Assembly (NCBI RefSeq): GCF_014495685.1
Contig: NZ_JACTVI010000073.1
Coordinates: 1 to 42,515, forward strand
DNA length: 42,515 bases
Direction of reading: 5' to 3'
From: Streptomyces sp. TRM68367
Lineage (GTDB): Bacteria > Actinomycetota > Actinomycetes > Streptomycetales > Streptomycetaceae
Shown here: piece by piece, positions 8,969 through 16,549 of the stretch
Numbering within the stretch: the stretch's first letter is position 1
Layout: the number at the start of each line of letters is the position of its first letter
Notes under the pieces: generated by a model
Told to the model about the DNA's origin: nothing
The model's input: the letters and a program-made list of their open reading frames with translations, nothing else
Database searches by the model: none
Position numbers and translations under genes: made by a program

Positions 8969-10126
8969 TTACGGCAGGTTCCTCGCCATCACGATCCGCT
9001 GGACCTGGTTCGTGCCTTCATAAATCTGCGTGATCTTGGCGTCGCGCATCATCCGCTCCACCGGATAGTCCCGCGTATACCCGTACCCGCCCAGCAGTTG
9101 GACCGCGTCCGTCGTGACCTCCATGGCCACGTCCGAAGCGAAGCACTTCGCCGCTGCCCCCTGGTACGTGAGGTCCGCGTCGCCCCGCTCCGAGGCCGCT
9201 GCCGCCTGGTAGGTCAGGGCGCGGGCGGCCGAGGTCTTCATGGCCATGTCGGCGAGCATGAACTGGATGCCCTGGAAGTCGGCGATCGGCTTGCCGAACT
9301 GCTTGCGCTCCTTGACATAGCCCTTGGCGTAGTCCAGAGCGCCCTGCGCAATGCCCAGCGCCTGGGCCGCGATGGTGATGCGGGTGTGGTCCAGGGTCTT
9401 CATCGCCGTGGCGAAGCCGGTGCCCTCCTCGCCGATCATGCGGTCGGCGGGGATGCGGACGTTGTCGAGGTAGACCTCGCGGGTCGGGGAACCCTTGATG
9501 CCGAGCTTCTTCTCGGGGGCGCCGAAGGAGACCCCGGGGTCCGACTTCTCGACGACGAAGGCCGAGATGCCCTTCGAGCGCTTCGACGGGTCCGTCACCG
9601 CCATCACCGTGTAGTACTCGGACTCGCCCGCGTTGGTGATCCAGCGCTTGACGCCGTTGAGGACGTAGTCGTCGCCGTCGCGGACCGCCTTCGTCTTCAT
9701 GCCGGCCGCGTCCGAGCCCGCGTCGGGCTCGGAGAGGCAGTACGAGAACATCGCGTCGCCCTTGGCGAGCAGAGTCATGTACCTCTTCTTCAGGGCCTCC
9801 GAGCCGGAGAGGATCACCGGGAGGGAGCCCAGCTTGTTCACGGCGGGTATGAGAGAGGAGGACGCGCACACGCGCGCCACCTCCTCGATCACGATCACCG
9901 TGGCGAGCGCGTCGGCGCCCGCGCCGCCGTACTCCTCGGGGACGTGGACCGCGTGCAGGTCGCCCGCGACCAGCGCGTCCCGCGCCTCCCGCGGGAACCG
10001 CGCCTCCTCGTCCACCGCGGCAGCGTACGGCGCGATCTTCGCCTCGGCCATCGAGCGGACGGCGTCACGGAGCATGTCGTGCTCCTCGGACGGGCGGTAC
10101 AGGTCGAAGTCAGCCGATCCGGCCAA
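8969..10126 (-). CDS. Acyl-CoA dehydrogenase
   Basis: A 385-residue flavoprotein that oxidises an acyl-CoA to the 2,3-enoyl-CoA and passes electrons to ETF, in fatty-acid or branched-chain amino-acid breakdown. All parts of the family are present in order: alpha-helical N-terminal domain (to about 125), the central beta domain with YCLSEPDAGSDA and WITNAG, and the C-terminal helical domain. The catalytic base is in QIYEGTNQVQR (Glu370), the position used by short/medium-chain type enzymes. Length is normal. The start is a TTG at 10124-10126 giving MAGSADFDLYRPSEEHDML, chosen because homologues begin with this sequence; a GGAG lies about 10 nt upstream. The gene is transcribed alone leftwards and ends in a hairpin. 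The exact acyl substrate cannot be read from the sequence. Confidence 0.93.
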   Translation of the reverse strand: MAGSADFDLYRPSEEHDMLRDAVRSMAEAKIAPYAAAVDEEARFPREARDALVAGDLHAVHVPEEYGGAGADALATVIVIEEVARVCASSSLIPAVNKLGSLPVILSGSEALKKRYMTLLAKGDAMFSYCLSEPDAGSDAAGMKTKAVRDGDDYVLNGVKRWITNAGESEYYTVMAVTDPSKRSKGISAFVVEKSDPGVSFGAPEKKLGIKGSPTREVYLDNVRIPADRMIGEEGTGFATAMKTLDHTRITIAAQALGIAQGALDYAKGYVKERKQFGKPIADFQGIQFMLADMAMKTSAARALTYQAAAASERGDADLTYQGAAAKCFASDVAMEVTTDAVQLLGGYGYTRDYPVERMMRDAKITQIYEGTNQVQRIVMARNLP

Positions 10127-10163
10127 GGTCGATCACGCTCCAAAGCTGCGGTGCTGGCGCTAA

Positions 10164-10177
10164 TTACCGTTAAGTAA
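10164..10177. promoter_or_regulatory. AT-rich dyad upstream of the acyl-CoA dehydrogenase, possible operator
   Basis: TTACCGTTAAGTAA, with TTAC/GTAA arms, sits 38 nt upstream of the TTG start of the acyl-CoA dehydrogenase gene, in an A/T-rich patch that stands out from its surroundings. TetR-type regulators of fatty-acid genes often bind dyads of this general kind. No regulator is encoded nearby, so the assignment is tentative. Confidence 0.35.
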
Positions 10178-10312
10178 CTCAAATTCTAGAGCTCCGCCCA
10201 AGCCAGTGATACGTGAGCTTGACGACAACGGGAAGTTGCCCTGCGAAGCGCGCCCGCATGCCCCCGTTATGCTCGGGCGCGCACTGCCTGCCGTAGACCC
10301 CCTGGAGCACCC

Positions 10313-11656
10313 ATGGCCCTCAAGATCACCGTCATCGGCACCGGTTATCTCGGCGCGACACACGCCGCGGCCATGGCGGAGCTGGGGTTCGAGGTGCTCG
10401 CCCTCGACATCGTGCCGGAGAAGATCGAGAAGCTGGAGCGCGGCGAGGCTCCGATGTACGAGCCCGGCCTTGAAGAGCTGCTGCGCGGCCATGTCGCCGG
10501 GTTCGCGGGATCGACGGGCCGGCTGCGCTTCACCCAGGACTGGGCGGAGGTCGGCGCCTTCGGCGACGTGCACTTCATGTGCGTGAACACCCCGCAGCGG
10601 CACGGCGAGTACGCGGCCGACATGAGTTACGTCGACGCCGCGATCGCCTCGCTCGCGCCGCACCTGAACGGCCCCGCCCTGGTCGTCGGCAAGTCCACCG
10701 TGCCCGTCGGCACGGCCGACCGGCTCGCCGCCTACCTCGCCGCGAACGCGCCCGTCGGCGAGGACGCGGAGCTGGCCTGGAACCCGGAGTTCCTGCGCGA
10801 GGGCTTCGCCGTCAAGGACACGCTGCACCCGGACCGGCTCGTGGTCGGCGTGCGCAGTGAGCGGGCCGAGAAGCTGCTGCGCGAGGTGTACGCGACGCCG
10901 ATCGCGGAGGGCTCGCCGTTCGTCGTCACCGACTTCCCGACCGCCGAGCTGGTGAAGACCTCCGCGAACTCCTTCCTCGCCACGAAGATCTCGTTCATCA
11001 ACGCCATGGCCGAGGTGTGCGAGGCGGCGGGCGGTGACGTGGCCAAGCTGGCGGAGGCCATCGGGTACGACGACCGGATCGGGCGGAAGTTCCTGCGCGC
11101 CGGGATCGGTTTCGGCGGCGGCTGTCTGCCCAAGGACATCCGGGCGTTCATGGCCCGCGCCGGTGAGCTGGGGGCCGACCAGGCGCTGACCTTCCTGCGC
11201 GAGATCGACTCCATCAACATGCGCCAGCGCGGGCAGATGGTGGAGCTGGCGCGGCACGCCCTGGGCGGCGGGCCGTTCCTCGGCAAGCGGGTCGCCGTGC
11301 TCGGCGCGACCTTCAAGCCCGACTCCGACGACGTACGGGACTCGCCCGCGCTGAACGTCGCCGGGCAGATCCACCTCCAGGGCGGCCAGGTCACGGTGTA
11401 CGACCCGAAGGGCATGGACAACGCCCGCAGCGTCTTCCCGACGCTGGGCTACGCCGACTCCGCGCTGGATGCCGTGCGGGGCACCGACATCGTGCTGCAC
11501 CTGACGGAGTGGCGGGAGTTCCGCGAGCTGGACCCGGCGGAGCTGGGCACGGTGGCGTCGAGCCGGCTCGTTCTGGACGGGCGCAACGCCCTGGACCCGG
11601 AGACGTGGCGGAAGGCCGGGTGGACGTACCGGGCGATGGGGCGGCCGAAGGCCTGA
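10313..11656 (+). CDS. UDP-glucose 6-dehydrogenase family protein
   Basis: A 447-residue enzyme of the UDP-glucose/GDP-mannose dehydrogenase family, which oxidises a nucleotide sugar twice with NAD+ to give the uronic acid (UDP-glucuronate if the substrate is UDP-glucose). The N-terminal Rossmann fold carries ITVIGTGYLGATHA (residues 5-18). The central domain includes the substrate-binding stretch NPEFLREGFAVKD. The catalytic cysteine is in GIGFGGGCLPKD (Cys271). The C-terminal domain has VAVLGATFKPDSDDVRDSP. Length is normal. ATG 10313 is preceded by GGAG with a suitable gap. The gene stands alone on the plus strand and ends in a hairpin that overlaps its stop codon. The product probably feeds cell-surface glycan or glycoside synthesis; which pathway is not shown by the neighbours. 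Confidence 0.93.
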   Translation: MALKITVIGTGYLGATHAAAMAELGFEVLALDIVPEKIEKLERGEAPMYEPGLEELLRGHVAGFAGSTGRLRFTQDWAEVGAFGDVHFMCVNTPQRHGEYAADMSYVDAAIASLAPHLNGPALVVGKSTVPVGTADRLAAYLAANAPVGEDAELAWNPEFLREGFAVKDTLHPDRLVVGVRSERAEKLLREVYATPIAEGSPFVVTDFPTAELVKTSANSFLATKISFINAMAEVCEAAGGDVAKLAEAIGYDDRIGRKFLRAGIGFGGGCLPKDIRAFMARAGELGADQALTFLREIDSINMRQRGQMVELARHALGGGPFLGKRVAVLGATFKPDSDDVRDSPALNVAGQIHLQGGQVTVYDPKGMDNARSVFPTLGYADSALDAVRGTDIVLHLTEWREFRELDPAELGTVASSRLVLDGRNALDPETWRKAGWTYRAMGRPKA

Positions 11657-11679
11657 ACTCCGGCCGTCGGGCCGAGTTC
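11655..11679 (+). terminator. Hairpin at the end of the UDP-glucose dehydrogenase gene
   Basis: GAACTC/GAGTTC arms (11655-11660 and 11674-11679) followed inward, after a 1-nt bulge, by GGCC/GGCC with a 4-nt loop. The left arm begins inside the TGA stop codon (11654-11656). Nothing else recognisable lies between this and the next gene at 11860. Confidence 0.6.
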
Positions 11680-11859
11680 GGGAAATGGCCGTGAGGTGAG
11701 TTCGACACCGGGGTGACAGCCCGGATCGTCGTCCGGGCGGCGGGCCGCGGCGACCTCCGCGGCGCCGACGCACGAGCACCACGCGGAGGCGCCGGTTCAA
11801 CGGCCGAGCGTGACACGCCGTCCCACGACCCCCATGCCCTCCCGGACGCCGTTGGCCGG

Positions 11860-12369
11860 TCAGTCCTTGGCGCGGTAGCGGCGCATCTTGGCGCGCGCCC
11901 CGCACACCTGCATCGAGCACCAGCGACCGCGGCCCGCCGGGCTGCGGTCGTAGTACGCCCAGTGGCAGTCGCCGGCCTCGCAGGCCTTCAGCCGCGTCCA
12001 GGTGCCCGCGACCAGTGACTCGGCGACGGCCGCCGCGACCCGGCCGAGCAGCGGGCGGCCGTCGGCGGGGGCGAGGGCGAGGGCGGCCGAGCCGTCGCGT
12101 TCGTCGACCGTGACGCGCAGCGGAGCCCGCGCCAGCAGCTCGCCCAGCGGGGTCACCTCGCGGTGCGGGGCGTGGCCGGCGTGGGCGAGCAGGGCCGCGC
12201 GCAGCGACTCGCGCAGCTCGCGTACGTCCGCCAGGTCCGCCTCGGCTATGCCGAAGGGCGCCCGTCCGTCCGCCGTGTCGAGCGAGTCGGCGCCCGACTC
12301 GAGGTCCAGCGTGTTGACCAGGCGCTCGATCAGCGCCAGTCCGCCGGGCGCGGGCGATCTCTCACTCAT
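11860..12369 (-). CDS. CGNR zinc-finger protein, probable transcriptional regulator
   Basis: A 169-residue protein of the ABATE/CGNR type. The N-terminal two thirds form the stress-response-like helical domain (LIERLVNTLDLESG near the start). The C-terminal CGNR zinc finger has its metal ligands in LKACEAGDCHWAYYD and RWCSMQVCGARAKMRRYR. The CGNR signature itself reads CGAR here, so its Asn is replaced by Ala; the four cysteines are intact. Such proteins are thought to bind DNA. I chose the ATG at 12367-12369 (MSERSPAPGG) over a longer frame because the residues upstream show no conservation-like pattern and the family starts near here. It is divergent from the VOC pair at 12462; the 92-bp shared region is the likely regulatory site for both. 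Confidence 0.85.
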   Translation of the reverse strand: MSERSPAPGGLALIERLVNTLDLESGADSLDTADGRAPFGIAEADLADVRELRESLRAALLAHAGHAPHREVTPLGELLARAPLRVTVDERDGSAALALAPADGRPLLGRVAAAVAESLVAGTWTRLKACEAGDCHWAYYDRSPAGRGRWCSMQVCGARAKMRRYRAKD

Positions 12370-12461
12370 GGTTGCGACGTTACCGCCGATGGGGGAGTAT
12401 GCAGTAACCGCGTTACCGGTAGATATCATTTATCGGTAACAGTCGCTTCGAGGAGGAAGTC

Positions 12462-12830
12462 ATGGCTCTCGCCGAACTGGGCGTCGTCGTCCTGGACTGT
12501 CCTGATCCACGCGCGCTGGCAGGGTTCTACGCCGAGGTGCTCGGCGGCACCGCCGAGGTGAACTCCGAAGATCCCGCCTGGGTGGACCTGAAGGTGCCGG
12601 GCGGGCCGGCGCTCGCCTTCCAGGCCGCCCCAGGGTTCGTACCGCCGCGCTGGCCCGCGCCCGACCACTCGCAGCAGTTCCACCTGGACCTGACCGTCCA
12701 GGACCTGGACGCGTCCGAGCGGGGCGTGCTGGCGCTCGGCGCGAAGCCGCTGGACACGGAGGACCGCTCTCGTAACTGGCGGGTGTACGCGGACCCGGCG
12801 GGGCACCCGTTCTGCCTGTGCGCCTGCTGA
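12462..12830 (+). CDS. VOC (glyoxalase-like) family protein 1
   Basis: A 122-residue single-module vicinal-oxygen-chelate protein, opening with LGVVVLDCPDPRALAGFYAEV and ending with DPAGHPFCLCAC. The fold binds a metal or hydrophobic small molecule; members include glyoxalases, dioxygenases and antibiotic-binding resistance proteins, and nothing here fixes the substrate. ATG 12462 has AGGAGG a few bases upstream. The next gene, a paralogue with the same beginning and end motifs, starts 14 nt after the stop, so the two form an operon and arose by tandem duplication. The CGNR regulator is divergent. Confidence 0.88.
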   Translation: MALAELGVVVLDCPDPRALAGFYAEVLGGTAEVNSEDPAWVDLKVPGGPALAFQAAPGFVPPRWPAPDHSQQFHLDLTVQDLDASERGVLALGAKPLDTEDRSRNWRVYADPAGHPFCLCAC

Positions 12831-12844
12831 GGACGGAGGAACCC

Positions 12845-13231
12845 ATGGCACCCGTGGCACGTTTCCGCAGCGTCGTCGTCGACTGCCCCGACCCCGCCGC
12901 ACTGGCCCGCTTCTACGCCGCGATCGTCGGCGGCGAGCCCGACACCGAGGATCCCGAATGGGTCGTGCTCCAGGTGCCCGGCGGTCCCCGGCTCTGCTTC
13001 CAGCCGGCCCCCGGGTACACGCCGCCGGAGTGGCCGCGGGCCGACCGCAACTCGCAGCAGTTCCACATCGACCTCGACGCCGGGTCCACCTGGGAGGAGG
13101 TCGAGGTGGCCCAGGAGAAGGTGCTGGGGCTGGGCGCGCGGCCGCTGCACGCGGAGGACAAGGAGGACTTCCGGGTGTACGCCGACCCGGCAGGGCACCC
13201 GTTCTGCCTCTGCCGGATCGAGCACGACTGA
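12845..13231 (+). CDS. VOC (glyoxalase-like) family protein 2
   Basis: A 128-residue paralogue of the preceding protein: FRSVVVDCPDPAALARFYAA at the start, WPRADRNSQQFHIDLD in the middle and VYADPAGHPFCLCRIEHD at the end. The two proteins could act separately or as a heterodimer, since the single-module VOC fold works as a pair. ATG 12845 is chosen over the in-frame GTG/TTG codons upstream because GGAGG lies 6 nt before it and because it avoids overlap with gene 1. No T-rich terminator is visible in the 46 bp before the convergent gene. Confidence 0.88.
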   Translation: MAPVARFRSVVVDCPDPAALARFYAAIVGGEPDTEDPEWVVLQVPGGPRLCFQPAPGYTPPEWPRADRNSQQFHIDLDAGSTWEEVEVAQEKVLGLGARPLHAEDKEDFRVYADPAGHPFCLCRIEHD

Positions 13232-13277
13232 TTCCTGGGGCGAGCACACCTGGTCAACCGCACCTCTTGACCCCCGA

Positions 13278-14408
13278 TCAGCCGTCCAGCTCGGCGATCG
13301 TCTTCGTCGACGGCTCCCGGCGCTGCTGGGCCGCCCGCGCCGTGAAGTCGCCGCTGCGCAGCATTCGCTGGACGTTGCCCCAGGTCAGCAGGGCGATGTC
13401 GGCCTCGGCCCAGCCGCGTCCGATCAGCTCGGCGATGAGCCGCGGGTAGCAGGAGGCGTCGCCCAGCTCCTGCGGATGGGCGGCCCCGGAGTCGTACGTG
13501 CCGGACAGGCCGACGCACTGCGACCCCGCGACCGCGCGCACATGGTCGAGGTGGTCGGCGACGTCCCGGACCGTCGGACCGGTCTGCTCGGCGGTCAGCG
13601 GCACCATGCACAGGCCGCCCGCGGCGCCCAGCTCGGCGAGCAGGTCGTCGGGGAGGTTGGCCGGGTGGGGGCGCAGCGCGCGGGCGGCGGAGCGGGTGCA
13701 CAGCGCCGGCGCCCTGGAGACGGCGAACACGCGGCGCATGGTCTCGGGCGAGGCGCCGGAGAGGTCGGCGAGCACGCCGAGCCGGTTCATCTCCCGTACG
13801 ACCTCCGTGCCGAACCGGGTCAGCCCGGCCTCGCCGGCCCAGGACGCGCCGGACAGGGTCAGCACGCGCAGGCCGAGGGCGTGCAGGGAGCGCAGGATGC
13901 CGAGGGAGTCGCTGAGGGCGGTGGCGCCGGCCGGGCCGAGCAGCACGGCGACCCGGCCGCAGTTGCGGGCGTCGGTGGCCTGCCCGGCGCTGTACGCCAG
14001 GCGCAGGCCCTCGGGGTGCGTGCGGGTGACCGTCTTGACCAGGTCCAACTGGTCCAGGGTGGCGCCGACGGCCCGGTCGCCGTCGAGGCCGCCGGGCAGG
14101 TGCAGCGACCAGAACAGCGCGCCCACGTGACCGCGCCGCAGCCGGGGCACGTCCGTGGCGACGGCGCTCTCGCCGAGTTCCAGGTCGTACCAGTGCAGGT
14201 GCCGCAGCGCCCAGGGCAGTCCGCTGTAGCCGTCGGCGACGGGGTGGGCGGCGAGGATGGCGTGGGCCCGCTGGAGCGGCTCGTCGTCCGGGTCGGAGAC
14301 GGGGGTGTAGGGCTCGGCCGTAACGGGCCCGGCGGCCAGCGGCCCGGTCAGGTCGTCGAGCTCGCCGACCTCGGTGGCGGGGTGCAGGCCGTGCTGGAGA
14401 TCTGCCAT
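13278..14408 (-). CDS. Dipeptidase-like protein lacking all zinc ligands (pseudoenzyme)
   Basis: A 376-residue homologue of membrane/renal dipeptidase, clearly paralogous to the intact enzyme encoded at 14841-16028 (shared VADGxxxLPWALR, VVREMNRLG, VADHLDHxR, LTWxNxxRxL). Every active-site residue of the intact copy is changed here. HND of the first metal motif is YSG (residues 61-63). The bridging Glu of GAEGG is replaced (GPAGA). The His of DLSH is Gly (DLSG). The His of FSHSSARA is Arg (CTRSAARA). The Asp of GGDYDG is Thr (SGTYDSG). The frame is otherwise full length with no stops, so it is maintained as a protein rather than decaying. A non-catalytic or regulatory role is inferred. ATG 14408 (MADLQHGL) is chosen; a longer frame runs upstream into scrap sequence. 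Confidence 0.88.
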   Translation of the reverse strand: MADLQHGLHPATEVGELDDLTGPLAAGPVTAEPYTPVSDPDDEPLQRAHAILAAHPVADGYSGLPWALRHLHWYDLELGESAVATDVPRLRRGHVGALFWSLHLPGGLDGDRAVGATLDQLDLVKTVTRTHPEGLRLAYSAGQATDARNCGRVAVLLGPAGATALSDSLGILRSLHALGLRVLTLSGASWAGEAGLTRFGTEVVREMNRLGVLADLSGASPETMRRVFAVSRAPALCTRSAARALRPHPANLPDDLLAELGAAGGLCMVPLTAEQTGPTVRDVADHLDHVRAVAGSQCVGLSGTYDSGAAHPQELGDASCYPRLIAELIGRGWAEADIALLTWGNVQRMLRSGDFTARAAQQRREPSTKTIAELDG

Positions 14409-14521
14409 GGCGCTCCGTACGTCGTGATCTACGGCGGTAGGGTCACCGTCGCACGGAGCCCCCGAGGTCTTCCTGGTGGGCGGGGCGTTCGGGGGTACGG
14501 CGTCCCGCACCGCGGCACTGC

Positions 14522-14637
14522 TCAGCCGCGCCGCGCCGCCTCGATCACCTCGTCGAGGGTGTCCCGCGAGCGGTCCAGGTCGGCGATCATCCCGTCGGTG
14601 CGGGCGCGCTCGGCGGTGAGGTCGGCGACGAGTTTCG
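14522..14637 (-). pseudogene. MerR-family regulator, only the C-terminal end remains
   Basis: The minus strand reads KLVADLTAERARTDGMIADL then DRSRDTLDEVIEAARRG and a stop at 14522-14524. This is the typical coiled-coil tail of a MerR-type activator. The DNA-binding N-terminus is absent: upstream of about 14637 the sequence is an old-yellow-enzyme fragment on the other strand. About 37 codons survive. Confidence 0.6.
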
Positions 14638-14838
14638 CTCGTCGAGGCGCTGACGGACCCGGGACTGGCGAATCTCCACCTGGTGTATGCCGACCCGGAC
14701 TCGCCTGTCGTCCGGCGGATCCGCGCGGACTGGCCGGGGGCCCTCGTCGCCAACCCCGTGCTGCCGGAGATCTCCGCCGAGGCGGTGCACCGGGAGTCCG
14801 CGCGGCTGCCGGCCGCCGGGGCCGACCTGACCACCCTC
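14638..14838 (+). pseudogene. Old yellow enzyme (alkene reductase), C-terminal fragment
   Basis: The plus strand reads LVEALTDPGLANLHLVYADP, WPGALVANPVLPEIS and ESARLPAAGADLTTL, which match the C-terminal barrel strands of NADPH-dependent flavin oxidoreductases of the OYE type (normally ending LLAAGADLISLGRxFLANPDL). The N-terminal two thirds are missing, and the 3' end is lost where the sequence meets the dipeptidase gene at 14841. The open frame carries on to 14892, but the last part is antisense to the dipeptidase gene. Confidence 0.6.
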
Positions 14839-14840
14839 GA

Positions 14841-16028
14841 TCAGCTGTCCAGCGACTCGAACGTCGCGTTGGACGGCGAGCGCGTGGCCTGAAGGCCGCG
14901 GGCCACGTCCTCGGCCGCGCCCAGCACCCGCACCGCGTTCCGCCAGGTCAGCTTGGCCAGGTCGGGCCTCGACCAGCCGCGGTCCAGCAGCTCGGCGATC
15001 AGGTTCGGGTAGCCGGAGACGTCGTTCAGGCCGTCCGGGGTGAAGGCCGTGCCGTCGTAGTCGCCGCCGATGCCGAGATGGTCGACGCCGGCGACCTCGC
15101 GCATGTGGTCGAGGTGGTCGGCAACCGTGGACACCGTGGCGACCGGGCGCGGGTGCCGCTCCTCGAAGGCGCGGTGCACCTTCATCGCCTCGGGGGTGGT
15201 GTCGAGGTGGTGGAAGCCGTGCGCGCGCATGTTCTCGTCGGCCGCGGAGGTCCAGTCGACGGCGGCCTGGAGCACGAACTTCGGTACGAACGTCACCATC
15301 GCGACGCCCCCGTTGGCGGGCAGGCGCTCCAGCACGTCGTCCGGGATGTTGCGGGGGTGCTCGCACACGGCCCGCGCGGAGGAGTGCGAGAAGATCACCG
15401 GCGCGGAGGTGGCGTCCAGGGCGTCCCGCATGGTCGAGGCGGCGACGTGGGAGAGGTCGACGAGCATGCCGAGGCGGTTCATCTCCCGGACCACCTCGCG
15501 GCCGAAGGCCGACAGCCCGCCGACGCCCGGCTTGTCGGTCGCCGAGTCCGCCCACGGCACGTTGTCGTTGTGGGTGAGCGTCAGGTAGCGGACGCCGAGC
15601 GCGTACAGGCCGCGCAGGGTGCCCAGCGAGCAGCCGATGGAGTGGCCGCCCTCGGCGCCCATGAGGGAGGCGATCCGGCCCTCGCCGCGCGCGGCGGCCA
15701 TGTCGGCGGCGGTGAGCGCGGGCCGGAGGACCTGCGGGTAGCGGTCCTGCAACTGCCGTACGCAGTCGATCTGTTCGAGCGTGGCCGGGACCGGGTCGGG
15801 CAGGTCCGCGCGGACGAACACCGACCAGAACTGGGCACCGACGCCGCCCTCGCGCAGCCGCGGCAGGTCGGTGTGCAGGTGGGCGCGCTGGTCGGTGGCG
15901 ATGTCGCGGGCACCGAGGTCGTAGCGGACCTGCTCGCGCAGGGCCCAGGGCAGGTCGTTGTGCCCGTCGGCGACGGGGAACTCGGCGAGGAGCGTGCGGG
16001 CGTCGTCGAGGGACGTCATGCCGGTCAC
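14841..16028 (-). CDS. Zinc dipeptidase (renal dipeptidase family M19)
   Basis: A 395-residue metalloenzyme that hydrolyses dipeptides; it closely matches in order and motifs the S. coelicolor enzyme Sco3058, a characterised bacterial homologue of human renal dipeptidase. The binuclear zinc ligands are all present: DGHNDLPW (His23, Asp25), GAEGGHS (Glu126), DLSH (His194) and FSHSSARA (His215); the catalytic Asp is in GGDYDG (Asp323). There is no signal peptide, so it acts in the cytoplasm. The GTG at 16026-16028 overlaps the purE stop as GTGA; an ATG three codons later (16017-16019) is the alternative start. This places it third in a purK-purE-dipeptidase operon, translationally coupled. Why a dipeptidase is coupled to purine synthesis is not obvious. 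Confidence 0.92.
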   Translation of the reverse strand: MTGMTSLDDARTLLAEFPVADGHNDLPWALREQVRYDLGARDIATDQRAHLHTDLPRLREGGVGAQFWSVFVRADLPDPVPATLEQIDCVRQLQDRYPQVLRPALTAADMAAARGEGRIASLMGAEGGHSIGCSLGTLRGLYALGVRYLTLTHNDNVPWADSATDKPGVGGLSAFGREVVREMNRLGMLVDLSHVAASTMRDALDATSAPVIFSHSSARAVCEHPRNIPDDVLERLPANGGVAMVTFVPKFVLQAAVDWTSAADENMRAHGFHHLDTTPEAMKVHRAFEERHPRPVATVSTVADHLDHMREVAGVDHLGIGGDYDGTAFTPDGLNDVSGYPNLIAELLDRGWSRPDLAKLTWRNAVRVLGAAEDVARGLQATRSPSNATFESLDS

Positions 16029-16549
16029 TTCCCGAAGCCGAAGCCGCCGCCCGTGCCCTCGACCTTGGAGCGCAGGCGCTTGCCCTTCTCGGTGGCCTGG
16101 TCGTTCAGGTCCTGCTGGAACTCGCGCATCTTCTGCAACAGTTCCTCGTCGTGCGCGGCGAGGATGCGGGCCGCGAGGAGACCGGCGTTGCGGGCACCGG
16201 CGACCGACACCGTCGCTACGGGCACGCCGGCCGGCATCTGCACGATCGACAGCAGCGAGTCCATGCCGTCGAGGTACTTCAGCGGAACGGGTACGCCGAT
16301 CACCGGGAGCGGGGTGACGGAGGCGAGCATGCCGGGCAGGTGGGCGGCGCCGCCCGCACCCGCGATGATCACCTTGATGCCGCGTTTGTCGGCCTGCTCG
16401 CCGTACGCGATCATCTCGCGCGGCATGCGGTGCGCGGAGACGACGTCGACCTCGTAGCCGATCTCGAACTCGTCGAGGGCCTTGGCGGCGGCCTCCATGA
16501 CGGGCCAGTCCGAGTCCGACCCCATGACGATGCCAACAACAGGGCTCAT
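16025..16549 (-). CDS. purE: N5-carboxyaminoimidazole ribonucleotide mutase
   Basis: A 174-residue class I PurE, which moves the carboxyl group of N5-CAIR to C4 to make CAIR in purine synthesis. VGIVMGSDSDWPVMEAA (from residue 5) is the phosphate- and nucleotide-binding signature, SAHRMP carries the catalytic His, and AGAGGAAHLPGM and SVAGARNAGLLAA complete the active site of the octamer. The tail (EKGKRLRSKVEGTGGGFGFGK) is a short Gly-rich extension. The start ATG at 16547-16549 overlaps the purK stop (ATGA), and its own stop overlaps the dipeptidase start (GTGA), so the three genes form one coupled unit in pathway order PurK then PurE. Confidence 0.96.
   Translation of the reverse strand: MSPVVGIVMGSDSDWPVMEAAAKALDEFEIGYEVDVVSAHRMPREMIAYGEQADKRGIKVIIAGAGGAAHLPGMLASVTPLPVIGVPVPLKYLDGMDSLLSIVQMPAGVPVATVSVAGARNAGLLAARILAAHDEELLQKMREFQQDLNDQATEKGKRLRSKVEGTGGGFGFGK

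Noticed and set aside
8714..10177. A 487-codon plus-strand frame over the acyl-CoA dehydrogenase
   Set aside because: Antisense shadow of a gene with all family motifs.
10160..11920. A 586-codon minus-strand frame over the UDP-glucose dehydrogenase gene
   Set aside because: The plus strand encodes all motifs of a well-known enzyme. The minus frame is compositionally a shadow.
13476..16457. A 993-codon open frame on the plus strand
   Set aside because: It is antisense to two dipeptidase genes, purE and scars. Its product is arginine/glycine/valine-rich with no motifs, as expected from high third-position G+C on the other strand.
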